Assembly: GCA_036267255.1 (NCBI GenBank)
Contig: DATAWK010000036.1
Span: forward strand, 87,970 to 151,969
Reading direction: 5' to 3'
Source: DATAWK01 sp036267255
GTDB lineage: Bacteria; Acidobacteriota; Terriglobia; Terriglobales; Acidobacteriaceae
DNA length: 64,000 nucleotides
Notes under the pieces: generated by a model
The model's database searches: none
What the model saw: the letters and a program-made list of their open reading frames with translations, nothing else
What the model was told of the DNA's origin: nothing
Shown here: one piece after another, positions 18,437 to 27,267 of the stretch
Layout: every line of letters starts with the position of its first letter
Position numbering within the stretch: the first letter of the stretch is position 1
Made by a program: the position numbers and the translations under genes

Positions 18437-19603
18437 CTAGATGCGAACCAGCTCCGTTTGTATGCGCCCCGTCACCTTGGCGCTTCCCGGTTGCGTCATC
18501 ATGTCCACTTCGCTGCGCACGCCAAACTCCGGCAGATAAATCCCCGGCTCGACGGAGAAGCAGGTATTCGGCAATAGCAGCCGCTCATCGTGCGTCTCAA
18601 AATTATCCAGATGCGCACCATTGCCGTGGATGTCCGTCGCGATGTTGTGACCCGTCCGATGCGTGAAATATTCTTCAAATCCTGCGGCACGAATCACGTT
18701 GCGCGCGGCATCGTCGGCCTCCCATCCGGCAATGGGACGCTTGGCCGCAAAGGCCTCCTGTACTTTTTGAATGGCCGCATCGCGCGCCGCTGTCACGGTG
18801 TGGAAGACCTTCTGCTCCCGCTCGGTCGGCTCGCGCCCCACAACACCCGTCCACGTGATGTCATAAAAAACCGTGTCCGGCTGGTTCTTGCGCCCCCAGA
18901 TATCGATCAGCACAAAATCCCCTTTGCGAATCGGCAGCGAATGCTCCGCCGTCGGCTCGTAATGAGAATCGGAGCTGTTCGCATTCACGGAAACATTCGG
19001 GCCATGCTCCCAGATCAACTCCTCACGCAGCATGGCCTCCTCCAGCCAGGCCATGATGGCGTATTCTGTCGTGCCTCCATTGTTCACGCGATGGCCGATC
19101 TCGCGAAACCCGTTCGATAAAATCCCATCGATGGCGCGCTGCGCCGCATAGTGACTGGCGATCTGGTCTTCCGTCAACACCGCTTCAAAATGGCTGACCA
19201 AATCTGCCGAGCTGACAATCTGCTTGCCCATGCCATGCAGCAACTCCAGCGTGCCCGCATCCACCAGCGAAACATACATGATGGCATTGCGCGGCGAGTA
19301 TTGCATCGCGATGCGCTGCTGTCCTTGCAGCATCGTCGCCAGCTCCGTCTCCATCTCCTGCCATGTCGAATAGGCGGCCTTGGTGCCCGGCAGCGTATCC
19401 AGCCGTCCCGCTTCCACACGATGCACCAGCTTGCGCGGCTCGCCGTGCGCGGGAATCAGATAGTACCAGCGACGCGTGATGTGCATGGAATCGCCGAGGC
19501 CGAGAATGCGATAGGCAATTGGATCGCGATGGTGATGGTCATAGAACAGCCAGCCATCCAGCTGCTGCTCTCGAAGTGCCGATTGAATTTCGTCAAGTTT
19601 CAT
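18437..19603 (-). CDS. M24-family metallopeptidase (Xaa-Pro aminopeptidase-like)
   Basis: 388 residues from the ATG at 19603 (MKLDEIQSALREQQLDGWLFYD), the usual start of this family; the longer frame adds 29 unlike residues. An N-terminal creatinase-like domain (about 1-155) is followed by the pita-bread domain. Dinuclear metal ligands are visible: Asp in FVLIDIWG, Asp in FYDITWTG, His in RTGHNI, Glu in SVEPGIY and Glu in VRSEVDM. It likely removes N-terminal residues before proline, or acts on a related substrate. No Shine-Dalgarno precedes the ATG. It is separated from infB by a strong hairpin terminator. Confidence 0.88.
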   Translation of the reverse strand: MKLDEIQSALREQQLDGWLFYDHHHRDPIAYRILGLGDSMHITRRWYYLIPAHGEPRKLVHRVEAGRLDTLPGTKAAYSTWQEMETELATMLQGQQRIAMQYSPRNAIMYVSLVDAGTLELLHGMGKQIVSSADLVSHFEAVLTEDQIASHYAAQRAIDGILSNGFREIGHRVNNGGTTEYAIMAWLEEAMLREELIWEHGPNVSVNANSSDSHYEPTAEHSLPIRKGDFVLIDIWGRKNQPDTVFYDITWTGVVGREPTEREQKVFHTVTAARDAAIQKVQEAFAAKRPIAGWEADDAARNVIRAAGFEEYFTHRTGHNIATDIHGNGAHLDNFETHDERLLLPNTCFSVEPGIYLPEFGVRSEVDMMTQPGSAKVTGRIQTELVRI

Positions 19604-19671
19604 AGGAACGTTTGATTGTAGCGAATGATTGCATGTTCGGGAAAACATGCAGGACTGATGAAGAGCTTCCC

Positions 19672-19710
19672 AAACAGCAAGGGCGCGCACGCGGCGCGCC
19701 CTTGCTGTTT
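19672..19710 (-). terminator. 17-bp perfect stem terminator after infB
   Basis: AAACAGCAAGGGCGCGC (19672-19688) is the exact reverse complement of 19694-19710 with a 5-nt loop. It lies 17 bp past the infB stop and before the M24 start. The T's inside the stem end give a short U-rich edge on either strand. It most likely ends the rimP-nusA-infB transcript. Confidence 0.85.
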
Positions 19711-19726
19711 TGCATTCCAGTGAAAA

Positions 19727-22700
19727 TTACGCTTTCGCGCCTGCGCCGGTCAGTGTGCCCAGCTCCGCAGCAATCTTCTCCGAGCTGAAGGCGTCGATCA
19801 CATCGCCCACCTTGATGTCGTTGAAGTTGTTGATGGCCATGCCGCACTCCATGCCGCTGCGCACCTCGTTCACGTCGTCCTTGAAGCGCTTCAGCGACGA
19901 CAGCTTGCCCTTGTAGACCTGCACTCCGTCGCGCATCAGGCGCACTTCGGAATCGCGCCGGATGTAGCCTTCGGTAACCGTGCAACCGGCAATCGTACCC
20001 ACCTTCGGGATGCGGAAGACGTTGAGAATCTCCGCGCGGCCCTGGGCTGTTTCCTTGACGGTTGGCTCCAGCAGGCCCAGCATGGCGCGCTTCATCTCAT
20101 CCTGCAACTCGTAAATGATCGAGTGCAGCCGGATGTCCACGCCCTCCTGTTCGGCCAGTTCCGCGCCCTTGCGTTCCGGGCGCACGTTGAAGCCGATCAC
20201 GATAGCGTTCGATGCCGAGGCCAGCAGAATGTCCGACTCCGTAATCGCGCCGACACCAGTGTGAATCACCTTGACGCGCACCTTGTCGGTGGACATTCCC
20301 TGCAGCGATTCGGCCAGCACTTCCACCGAACCCTGCACGTCGCCCTTCAGAATGATCGGCAGCTCCTTCGTGCCCGCCTGCTTGATCTGCTCCGCCAATC
20401 CTTCCAGCGAAACGCGCGAGGACTTGGCCAGCTGCGCTTCGCGATCCTTCATCTTGCGATACTGCGCGATGCCCTTGGCCTTGTCGCGGTCGGCAACCAC
20501 TAGGAAAACATCGCCTGCATCGGGAATGCCTTCCAGGCCCAAAATCTCCACCGGCGTCGATGGTCCGGCATCTTCAATCGCACGGCCATGATCGTCAAAC
20601 ATTGCACGGATCTTGCCGAAGGTATTGCCTACGATAAAGCTGTCACCCAGCTTGAGCGTGCCGTTCTGCACCAGTACGGTGGAGACAGCGCCGCGTCCGC
20701 GATCCAGCTTGGATTCGATCACCGTGCCCACCGCTGAACGGTCCGGCGTGGCGCGCAGGTTGCCGATATCCGCAACCAGGCAAATCATTTCCAGCAACAG
20801 GTCCAGGTTGATCCGCTTCTTGGCCGAAACATCCACAAACACCGTGCTGCCGCCCCATGCTTCCGGCACCAGGCCGCGATCGCCCAGTTGCTGCTTCACG
20901 CGGTCGGGCTGCGCTTCCGGCTTGTCGATTTTGTTCACTGCCACAATGATCGGCACATTCGCCGCCTTGGCGTGATCGATGGCTTCCAGCGTCTGCGGCA
21001 TCACGCCGTCATCGGCTGCAACCACCACCACCACAATGTCCGTCACCTTGGCGCCGCGCGCACGCATGCGGGTAAACGCTTCGTGACCCGGCGTGTCGAG
21101 GAAGACAATCTCGCGCCCAAAGGCCGGCGAATCCGGCTTGGCAATCCGCACCTTGTATGCGCCGATATGCTGCGTAATGCCGCCTGCTTCTCCTGCGGCA
21201 ACATCGGTTTCGCGGATGGCATCCAGCAACGACGTTTTGCCATGATCGACATGGCCCATCACGGTCACCACCGGCGGCCGCGTCACTTCCAGTTCGCCCA
21301 GGTTCTCCTGCGTCAGCAGGTTTTCGATGGATTCCTTCTCCATCTGGTCTTCGTGCGAGATGATCTCCGCGTCCGCGCCAAACTGCGCAGCCACTTCTTT
21401 CACCAGCCCGGCATCCAGCGATTGGTTGACGGTAACGAAGACGCCGCGCGTCAACAACAGCGCGATCAAATCCTTGCCGCGAACGCCCAGCTTCTCTGCC
21501 AGGTCCTTCACGCTGGTACCTTCGGTCACGGTAATGGAGCGCGTGATCGGCAGCGGCTCATGAGAAATCTGTGATCCGCCGAAACGTGGCGGCGGCACAA
21601 ATCCCTTCATCGGGCCTTCTTTGGATTTCTCGTACCGCTTTTGCCCTCCACGACGCTGCTGCGGACTGCGTGCCGGACGATCTCCCGGTCCTGGAACCGG
21701 CAATGCACCGGGAGCGCCACCAACACCGGGGCGCGCACCAAAGCCCGGACGTCCACCCATCGGGGGACGCGAACCCGGTGCACCCGTACCGGTTGGATGC
21801 TGGCGCGTTGGATGCATGGGACGCCGTGCGCCCGGTCCCATGCCCGGACGGCTGCCCGGCGCAAATCCTGGCCCGGACCCTGGTCCCGAACCACCCTGTT
21901 GCGGGCGTGGACGCTCAAAAATCGGACGGCCGCGCTGCAATCCTCCGCCTGCATTTCCTGCATTTTGGGGCGGAGTTACAGCACTGGGCGGCGGTGCCGT
22001 ATAGACCGGGCGTGGCCCTGTCTGCGGCATAATCACGCGTTTGACCGGTGGCGGAGCTGCGACCGGCGCCGCTGCCACGGGAGCTGCCGCTGCTTCGACA
22101 GCGGTATCGTTCCCAGGCTCCGATTGCGTTGCTGGCGCGCTCGTTGCGGCAACCGCTTCTACTTTCGTGCTGGCGGGCGCGACCGGCGCGTGCCTGGTCT
22201 CTGGAGCCGCAACAGAATCTTTTCCTGCCGCATGCGTTGGCGGAGCAGCATGCACCGGTGCTTTGGCGATGACCGGACCGCTCGGCGTCTTCGACGCAAT
22301 CGCCGGCGATGCAGGCGGCGCAGCAACGACAATCGGCGGCGCCTGGCGTGGCTGCGGAACAATCCTGCGCGGAGCTGGCTTGGCCTCAACGCTCGCAGGA
22401 GCGGCGGGAGGTTTGGCCGCAGGAGTTGCTTCCACCCGTTTGACGACTGTCGGCTCCGGCGCTTTCACTACAGGTGCGGCAATGACTGGCTTGGGCGCAA
22501 CAGCAACCGGAGGTGACGGCACAAAGCGCTTGGCGGCCTCTTCCTTCTGCTGCAGCACGGCCTTCAGCACATCGCCGGGCTTCGAGATGCGCGATAAGTC
22601 AATCTTCGGCTTCGGCTCCGAGGGCGCTGCAGCCCTCGCGCCCGCAGAGGAACTTCTTGCGCCTCCGCGCTGGAAAAATTCACGTACCCGTTCTGCTTCA

Positions 22701-22825
22701 TCGGCTTCCAGCGAGCTGGAGTGGGTCTTCTTCTCGGTCACACCGACGTCCGTCAGTGCGTCCAGAACCGCTCTGCTCTTTACTTCCAGTTCGCGTGCCA
22801 AATCGTTGATTCGAACTTTACTCAT
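19727..22825 (-). CDS. infB: Translation initiation factor IF-2
   Basis: 1032 residues. The N-terminal IF2_N module (MSKVRINDLARELEVKSRAVLDAL) is followed by a very long Ala/Pro/Gly-rich linker (about 55-390). The GTPase core has G1 GHVDHGKTS, G3 DTPGHEAF and G4 NKID, then domains II-IV binding fMet-tRNA. It delivers initiator tRNA to the 30S subunit. It is the third gene of rimP-nusA-infB, 152 bp after nusA. The usual next genes (ylxP, rbfA) are absent here and lie 7 kb off in opposite orientation. Confidence 0.98.
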   Translation of the reverse strand: MSKVRINDLARELEVKSRAVLDALTDVGVTEKKTHSSSLEADEAERVREFFQRGGARSSSAGARAAAPSEPKPKIDLSRISKPGDVLKAVLQQKEEAAKRFVPSPPVAVAPKPVIAAPVVKAPEPTVVKRVEATPAAKPPAAPASVEAKPAPRRIVPQPRQAPPIVVAAPPASPAIASKTPSGPVIAKAPVHAAPPTHAAGKDSVAAPETRHAPVAPASTKVEAVAATSAPATQSEPGNDTAVEAAAAPVAAAPVAAPPPVKRVIMPQTGPRPVYTAPPPSAVTPPQNAGNAGGGLQRGRPIFERPRPQQGGSGPGSGPGFAPGSRPGMGPGARRPMHPTRQHPTGTGAPGSRPPMGGRPGFGARPGVGGAPGALPVPGPGDRPARSPQQRRGGQKRYEKSKEGPMKGFVPPPRFGGSQISHEPLPITRSITVTEGTSVKDLAEKLGVRGKDLIALLLTRGVFVTVNQSLDAGLVKEVAAQFGADAEIISHEDQMEKESIENLLTQENLGELEVTRPPVVTVMGHVDHGKTSLLDAIRETDVAAGEAGGITQHIGAYKVRIAKPDSPAFGREIVFLDTPGHEAFTRMRARGAKVTDIVVVVVAADDGVMPQTLEAIDHAKAANVPIIVAVNKIDKPEAQPDRVKQQLGDRGLVPEAWGGSTVFVDVSAKKRINLDLLLEMICLVADIGNLRATPDRSAVGTVIESKLDRGRGAVSTVLVQNGTLKLGDSFIVGNTFGKIRAMFDDHGRAIEDAGPSTPVEILGLEGIPDAGDVFLVVADRDKAKGIAQYRKMKDREAQLAKSSRVSLEGLAEQIKQAGTKELPIILKGDVQGSVEVLAESLQGMSTDKVRVKVIHTGVGAITESDILLASASNAIVIGFNVRPERKGAELAEQEGVDIRLHSIIYELQDEMKRAMLGLLEPTVKETAQGRAEILNVFRIPKVGTIAGCTVTEGYIRRDSEVRLMRDGVQVYKGKLSSLKRFKDDVNEVRSGMECGMAINNFNDIKVGDVIDAFSSEKIAAELGTLTGAGAKA

Positions 22826-22977
22826 CCGTCTCTTTCGCCTTCTTCAACACCAGGTGTTTAGTGATTCATCGCTGCCTCGTCCTGCAAGGGGTGGAAGATT
22901 CTCTTCCTATTATCCGCCGAAAACACAGCCAACTGCGGGTTTTCGCTGGGTCTGACGGATTCCCCTATTCGATAAAG

Positions 22978-24510
22978 TCATTCCTTGTTGCCATTTTTGT
23001 CATCGGCTTCCACAGTTTCGCCCGTTTCATCCGAGGCTGGCTGCTCCTCCGCCGCGTTCGCTTCCCCGTCATGCACTTCCGCCGGGGACGCTTCCGCCGT
23101 CACAGGCTCCTCTGCCGCTTCTGCTGAAAACTTGTCCGCTGCTTCTGCCAGCGCCACGGAGTTGTCTTCCTCAGCGGCGATCGTTTCCGGCTGTGCTTCT
23201 TCGGCAACCTTCGCTGCCGGACGTTCTTCGCCCTCGACATACTGGCCGAAGTAATGCCGCACGGCCACGCCAATCTTCTCCAGCGTCTTTTCACCGATCC
23301 CCGGAATCTCCTCCAGCTGCTCCGGCGTCATGTCCGCCAGCGCTTCAACCGTCGTGATGCCAGCCGCTACCAGCTTCTGGATGATCGAATCGCCCAGCTC
23401 CGTAACCTGCTCCACCGGAGTGGCTGCAGCAGGCGTCATGGCCTGCATCTGCTGCTCGACCTCCTGACGCTTTTCCTCTTCGCTCTTGATGTCGATCTTC
23501 CATCCCAGCAGCTTGGCCGCCAGGCGCACATTCTGCCCCTTCTTGCCGATGGCCAGCGACAACTGCGAATCGTCGACGATCACTTCGATCTGCTTTTCGC
23601 CCAGGTCCACGATGCTGACGCGGCTCACCTTGGCCGGCTGCAACGCCTTCTCCGCGAAGGTCGTCACCTCTTCGCTGAACTCGATGATGTCGATCTTCTC
23701 GCCGCGCAATTCGCGAATGATGGACTGCACGCGCATGCCCTTCATGCCCACGCACGCGCCCACGGGATCGACGTCCTTATCGCGCGACATCACGGCGATC
23801 TTGGTTCGCTCGCCCGCCTCGCGGGCAATGGCCTTGATCTCCACCGTGTTGTCGTAAATCTCCGGCACTTCGCTGTGGAACAGGTTCTGCACCAGCTCCT
23901 TGGCCGCGCGCGAAACGATCACCTGCGGTCCTCGCGCCGCGCGATCCACGCGCAGCAACACCACGCGGATGCGCTCACCCACGCTGAACTGCTCCAGCCG
24001 CGACTGCTCGCGCTTCGGCATGCGTGCCTCGGCCTTGCCCAGGTCGAAGATCACATCCTGCGGCTCCAGCCGCTTCACCGTCGCCGTCAACACTTCGCCG
24101 ATGCGGTGGTTGTATTCGTTAAACACGGTGTCGCGCTCGGCCTCGCGCACCTTCTGAAAGATGATCTGCTTGGCCATCTGCGCGGCAATGCGTCCCAGCA
24201 CGTCCGTCGGCTTGTAGTAGCGCAACTCCGCGCCCACTTCCACCTCCGGCGCAACCGTGCGCGCCTCTTCCAGCGTCAGTTGGTTGACCGGATCTTCCAC
24301 CAGTTCCGGCGTCTCGACCACCGTCTTATACGCATAGGCGCGGATTTCGCCCGTTTCTTTGTCCAGCTCGGCGCGCATGTTTTCCTGCGTCTTGTAATAC
24401 TTGCGCGTGGCCAGTGCAATGGCGTCTTCCACGGCAGACACGACAATCTGGGGATCAATTCCCTTGTCATGGCTTAAAACTTCAATCGTCTGATATAGCG
24501 CACTTGCCAT
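22978..24510 (-). CDS. nusA: Transcription termination/antitermination factor NusA
   Basis: 510 residues from ATG at 24510 (MASALYQTIEVLSHDKGIDP). Order: N-terminal RNAP-binding domain (1-125), S1 domain (about 135-200, GEVLTATVKRLEPQDVIFDLG), KH1 and KH2 (about 200-345; VGACVGMKGMRVQSII, SLAIGKKGQNVRLA), then one helix-hairpin-helix segment (DMTPEQLEEIPGIGEKTLEKIG) and an acidic Ala/Glu-rich tail of about 75 residues. It controls pausing, termination and rrn antitermination. The frame can be extended to a GTG at 24549, giving 13 extra residues, but homologues start at MASALYQ. Confidence 0.97.
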   Translation of the reverse strand: MASALYQTIEVLSHDKGIDPQIVVSAVEDAIALATRKYYKTQENMRAELDKETGEIRAYAYKTVVETPELVEDPVNQLTLEEARTVAPEVEVGAELRYYKPTDVLGRIAAQMAKQIIFQKVREAERDTVFNEYNHRIGEVLTATVKRLEPQDVIFDLGKAEARMPKREQSRLEQFSVGERIRVVLLRVDRAARGPQVIVSRAAKELVQNLFHSEVPEIYDNTVEIKAIAREAGERTKIAVMSRDKDVDPVGACVGMKGMRVQSIIRELRGEKIDIIEFSEEVTTFAEKALQPAKVSRVSIVDLGEKQIEVIVDDSQLSLAIGKKGQNVRLAAKLLGWKIDIKSEEEKRQEVEQQMQAMTPAAATPVEQVTELGDSIIQKLVAAGITTVEALADMTPEQLEEIPGIGEKTLEKIGVAVRHYFGQYVEGEERPAAKVAEEAQPETIAAEEDNSVALAEAADKFSAEAAEEPVTAEASPAEVHDGEANAAEEQPASDETGETVEADDKNGNKE

Positions 24511-24594
24511 AGTTCGTCTCTTAACGCTCTTTTCTAAAAGCTCTTCCACTCTGCATACTGCCTGGGAGTGGGACCTGCATCTTTATAAATCCCG

Positions 24595-25218
24595 TTAAAT
24601 CTCCGGAACCAGGTTGGCCTTTTCGATGTTCGAGACGGGAATCGTCCTCGTCTTCGCATCCTCCGAATTGGCCCCGCCCTGCTCCTCTTTACGCTGACTT
24701 CCCTTACTTTGTTTCGCCTTGCTCTTGCGCTTCTTGCCTTCGCTGACGTCCAGCACAATCCCCGCATCGCTGGCGCCCACAATGCGCCCCTGCCAATGCC
24801 GGTTGCCGTCGATCGGCATAAATGTCTGCAGCTTCACCAGGCCTCCGGCAAAGCGCTGATAATCTTCCATCCCGTTCAGCTTGCGATCCAGTCCAGGCGA
24901 CGAAACTTCCAGCAGATACTCACTGCCGGGAATCAGGTCTTCCACGTCAATCACCGTGCCAAAATCCTGGCTGAACTGCTCACAATCCTCGTGCGTCACC
25001 CCGGCCAGTTGGTCCAGTGAAACGTTGGCCGGCAGTTTCACCTCATCCTGGGCTGCCTGGGCTGCCAATCTGGCCCGGCCCTCTGCGTTCTTTTCGATAA
25101 AAACTCGCAGCAAACGATGCTTCGCGCCGCCATGAAATTCCAGCTCCACCACCTCCAGGCCGTGGGAGGCGGCAACGCGTGCGGCGGTCGAACGTATCTG
25201 GTCCAGATTGAAAGCCAT
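24595..25218 (-). CDS. rimP: Ribosome maturation factor RimP
   Basis: 207 residues from ATG at 25218 with AGGA four bases upstream (MAFNLDQIRSTAARVAASHGLEVVELEF). The RimP N-domain (about 1-95) includes RVFIEK and the VTHEDCEQFSQDFGTVIDVED helix, then YLLEVSSPGLDRKL, the most conserved RimP motif, and the SH3-like C-domain. A Lys/Ser/Gln-rich insert (KKRKSKAKQSKGSQRKEEQ) interrupts the C-domain before IPVSNIEKANLVPEI. It assists 30S maturation. First gene of rimP-nusA-infB. Confidence 0.95.
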   Translation of the reverse strand: MAFNLDQIRSTAARVAASHGLEVVELEFHGGAKHRLLRVFIEKNAEGRARLAAQAAQDEVKLPANVSLDQLAGVTHEDCEQFSQDFGTVIDVEDLIPGSEYLLEVSSPGLDRKLNGMEDYQRFAGGLVKLQTFMPIDGNRHWQGRIVGASDAGIVLDVSEGKKRKSKAKQSKGSQRKEEQGGANSEDAKTRTIPVSNIEKANLVPEI

Positions 25219-25253
25219 GCCGTCCTGCAAAACACAATTTGCCGCAAATAAAA

Positions 25254-25271
25254 AGTGGGCTCTCGCCCACT
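25254..25271 (-). terminator. Leader terminator/attenuator upstream of rimP
   Basis: Read on the minus strand, AGTGGGC-GAGA-GCCCACT is a perfect 7-bp stem immediately followed by TTTTTATTT, an intrinsic terminator 35 bp in front of the rimP ATG. A promoter-like pair lies about 70 bp upstream of it, so it sits inside the rimP leader. It may also end readthrough from the upstream protease gene. Confidence 0.75.
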
Positions 25272-25340
25272 CATTGCTCCCGGCCCGCCAGTCCGGTCGG
25301 GTCACGGGGCGCACCAGAGGACAAATTCGTCTGCTCTCAC

Positions 25341-25369
25341 AGGATACGCCGGTTCGGAGGGGATTTCAA
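25341..25369 (-). promoter_or_regulatory. Predicted sigma70-type promoter for rimP-nusA-infB
   Basis: On the minus strand TTGAAA (25369-25364), a 17-bp spacer and TATCCT (25346-25341). Transcription would start near 25334, giving a leader of about 115 nt that contains the terminator hairpin at 25254-25271. Prediction from hexamers and spacing only. Confidence 0.55.
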
Positions 25370-25393
25370 ACGAAAGCTGCCGTCCAGCCCGGC

Positions 25394-27070
25394 CTATCGA
25401 ATCCGAACGTTCGTCCCGTGTTTGGGGTCAAAAACCAGATGGATCAGGCCATCCCGGTAATCAATATCGATAATCAGCATCGCCAGTGTGTCCATGCCGA
25501 TGATCCCCGACACCTCTGTGCCCGTATTGTTGCTGATGTTATCGATGTCAAAGACCGGTATAAAGCGCAATGGATCTTTCAGATTGGCGAAAACGAGATC
25601 GGCATTGTCCACCACGTACACAGTTTTCACCTTGCCATCGATGCCTTTCACGATGTAGTGACTATCAGAATGGATTTTGCCGACACTCTTCGCCGCCCGG
25701 ATTGACAAGTCGCTGATGTTGGAACCGCTATCCAGCAAAAACAGGCGCGGCTGTTTATCTTTCAAGGCGCCGGCCAGCAGAATCTCGTGGCCGAACAGAT
25801 AGAACGGCATCCAACCCTGCATCTCGGGCGCGACATACCGGTCGTGATAGCGGATCGCCACTGGCTGCGCGGCGCTTTTAGAGGACGAATCCCCGGCTGC
25901 GACACTTTTTCCGCCATTCACTCCTGCCGCATTCAACGTCGGCGCTGCCTTCGTTATCTCTCCGGGGCGCGGTGGCAGCGGCGTCAATGTCATCAGGCGC
26001 ATCGGCATGTCCAGCGTTACATGGAAATCGTCGAATACGTTCGCCCCAATCAAACCATCGATACCGACAACGGAACGTTTATCCGAAACCTCGACCAGGC
26101 AGTTGTGAAACTCCAGCGCCCCAATCCGAAAGCTATCGACATAGGCCCAATACGCTTCCGCCGCTCCCTGATCGCCGATCCCGTTGATCTTGTCGGTGGC
26201 AATAGGAACCAGACCGGCTTTCTTGGCCGTCACCCGGTTAATCAGAATGCCGCTGGCGCCCGTATCCAGCTCCAGACGTGCCGAGGCTTTGTCGTTAAAG
26301 CGAACATCGAAACCCAGTCCTTGAAATTGGTTAATATCGCTATCGCTCAGCAGATATTCCAGGGGCAGAGTCGTTGTTTTTACCTCGGAATCCAGCCGGC
26401 ATCCGCCATTTTTTTCGGCCAGAATGGCATGCAGGCGCTCGTCAAGGCTCACCATTTCGGCGTGGTGTGCAACAGTTCCGTTGGCACCCTTCGCCAGTTC
26501 CGTATCCAGCGCTGCAGTCCGTTTGCGCAGGGGCAAGTGGCCAGTCCAGTCCCTGCCAATCTCCGGGTCGTCGGGCATCAGTTGGTGGGCCAGAACGAGC
26601 TGCGCGTAACCCGTGGCATACATGGCCCGCGTCCAAAACCACACATAGAGGTCATAGTGCAGGCGCGCCAGGCAGGGGTTCAGCTTCATGGCCTTGCCGT
26701 ACTGCTCCGCTGCGTCTTTCATGTCGCCCTGGCGAAACCGCACTTCCCCCAGAGTTGCAGCGAATAACGCATCGTTGGGATGAGCGTCTGCGTTGGTTTC
26801 CGCCAACTTTGCTGCGGCATCGACAACATTCATCTTCAACAGGGTGCGCTCCTGGCCGACGATGGCAGCGAAGTCCTGCGGGTTCTTCTTCACAGCGTCC
26901 GCATACAGTTGCAGCGCAGTAGTGTAGTTCTCCTGGGCGAATGCCTTCGCCGCGGCATCGCTGGGGGCCTGTTGGATGGAGCAGGCAACGTTCTGGCCGT
27001 GAATCACGCCAGAAAAACCTGGGAGCAGACAGAAAGCAAAAAAATAACTGAGTTTGGAATACCGGAGCAT
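25394..27070 (-). CDS. Exported TPR protein with two retropepsin-like aspartic protease motifs
   Basis: 558 residues from ATG at 27070 (AGGTG seven bases upstream). A signal peptide (about 1-25, ending GVIHGQ) precedes TPR-like repeats (about 35-145; AKAFAQENYTTALQLYADAVKKNPQ, RFRQGDMKDAAEQYGKAMKLNP). Two aspartyl-protease-like halves follow: LELDTGASGILI with a later VVGIDGLIGANVFDDF, and FLLDSGSNISDLSI with VSGIIGMDTLAML. Retropepsins usually have one half per chain and dimerise; here both halves lie in one chain, so an internal pseudodimer like pepsin is possible. Target unknown. Single gene upstream of the rimP operon. Confidence 0.82.
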   Translation of the reverse strand: MLRYSKLSYFFAFCLLPGFSGVIHGQNVACSIQQAPSDAAAKAFAQENYTTALQLYADAVKKNPQDFAAIVGQERTLLKMNVVDAAAKLAETNADAHPNDALFAATLGEVRFRQGDMKDAAEQYGKAMKLNPCLARLHYDLYVWFWTRAMYATGYAQLVLAHQLMPDDPEIGRDWTGHLPLRKRTAALDTELAKGANGTVAHHAEMVSLDERLHAILAEKNGGCRLDSEVKTTTLPLEYLLSDSDINQFQGLGFDVRFNDKASARLELDTGASGILINRVTAKKAGLVPIATDKINGIGDQGAAEAYWAYVDSFRIGALEFHNCLVEVSDKRSVVGIDGLIGANVFDDFHVTLDMPMRLMTLTPLPPRPGEITKAAPTLNAAGVNGGKSVAAGDSSSKSAAQPVAIRYHDRYVAPEMQGWMPFYLFGHEILLAGALKDKQPRLFLLDSGSNISDLSIRAAKSVGKIHSDSHYIVKGIDGKVKTVYVVDNADLVFANLKDPLRFIPVFDIDNISNNTGTEVSGIIGMDTLAMLIIDIDYRDGLIHLVFDPKHGTNVRIR

Positions 27071-27267
27071 GGCAGCACCTACCAAAGATTCCGTTCCGCT
27101 TGAGGATGTTTTCTTCGCTTCAGAAAAGCTGCGGGCAGCGTACCATGACCATCTGCGCCAAGGGAATCAATTTCCTGTTGGGAACATGCAAAAGAATAGA
27201 TACACGAACGCGGGCGCGGCCACTACTCGGCGCTGCCGGTTTGTTTGCACGGCATGGTGGTTTCCAT

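Noticed and set aside
23254..24477. A 407-codon plus-strand frame opposite nusA
   Set aside because: His/Leu/Arg-rich antisense shadow of nusA with no family likeness.
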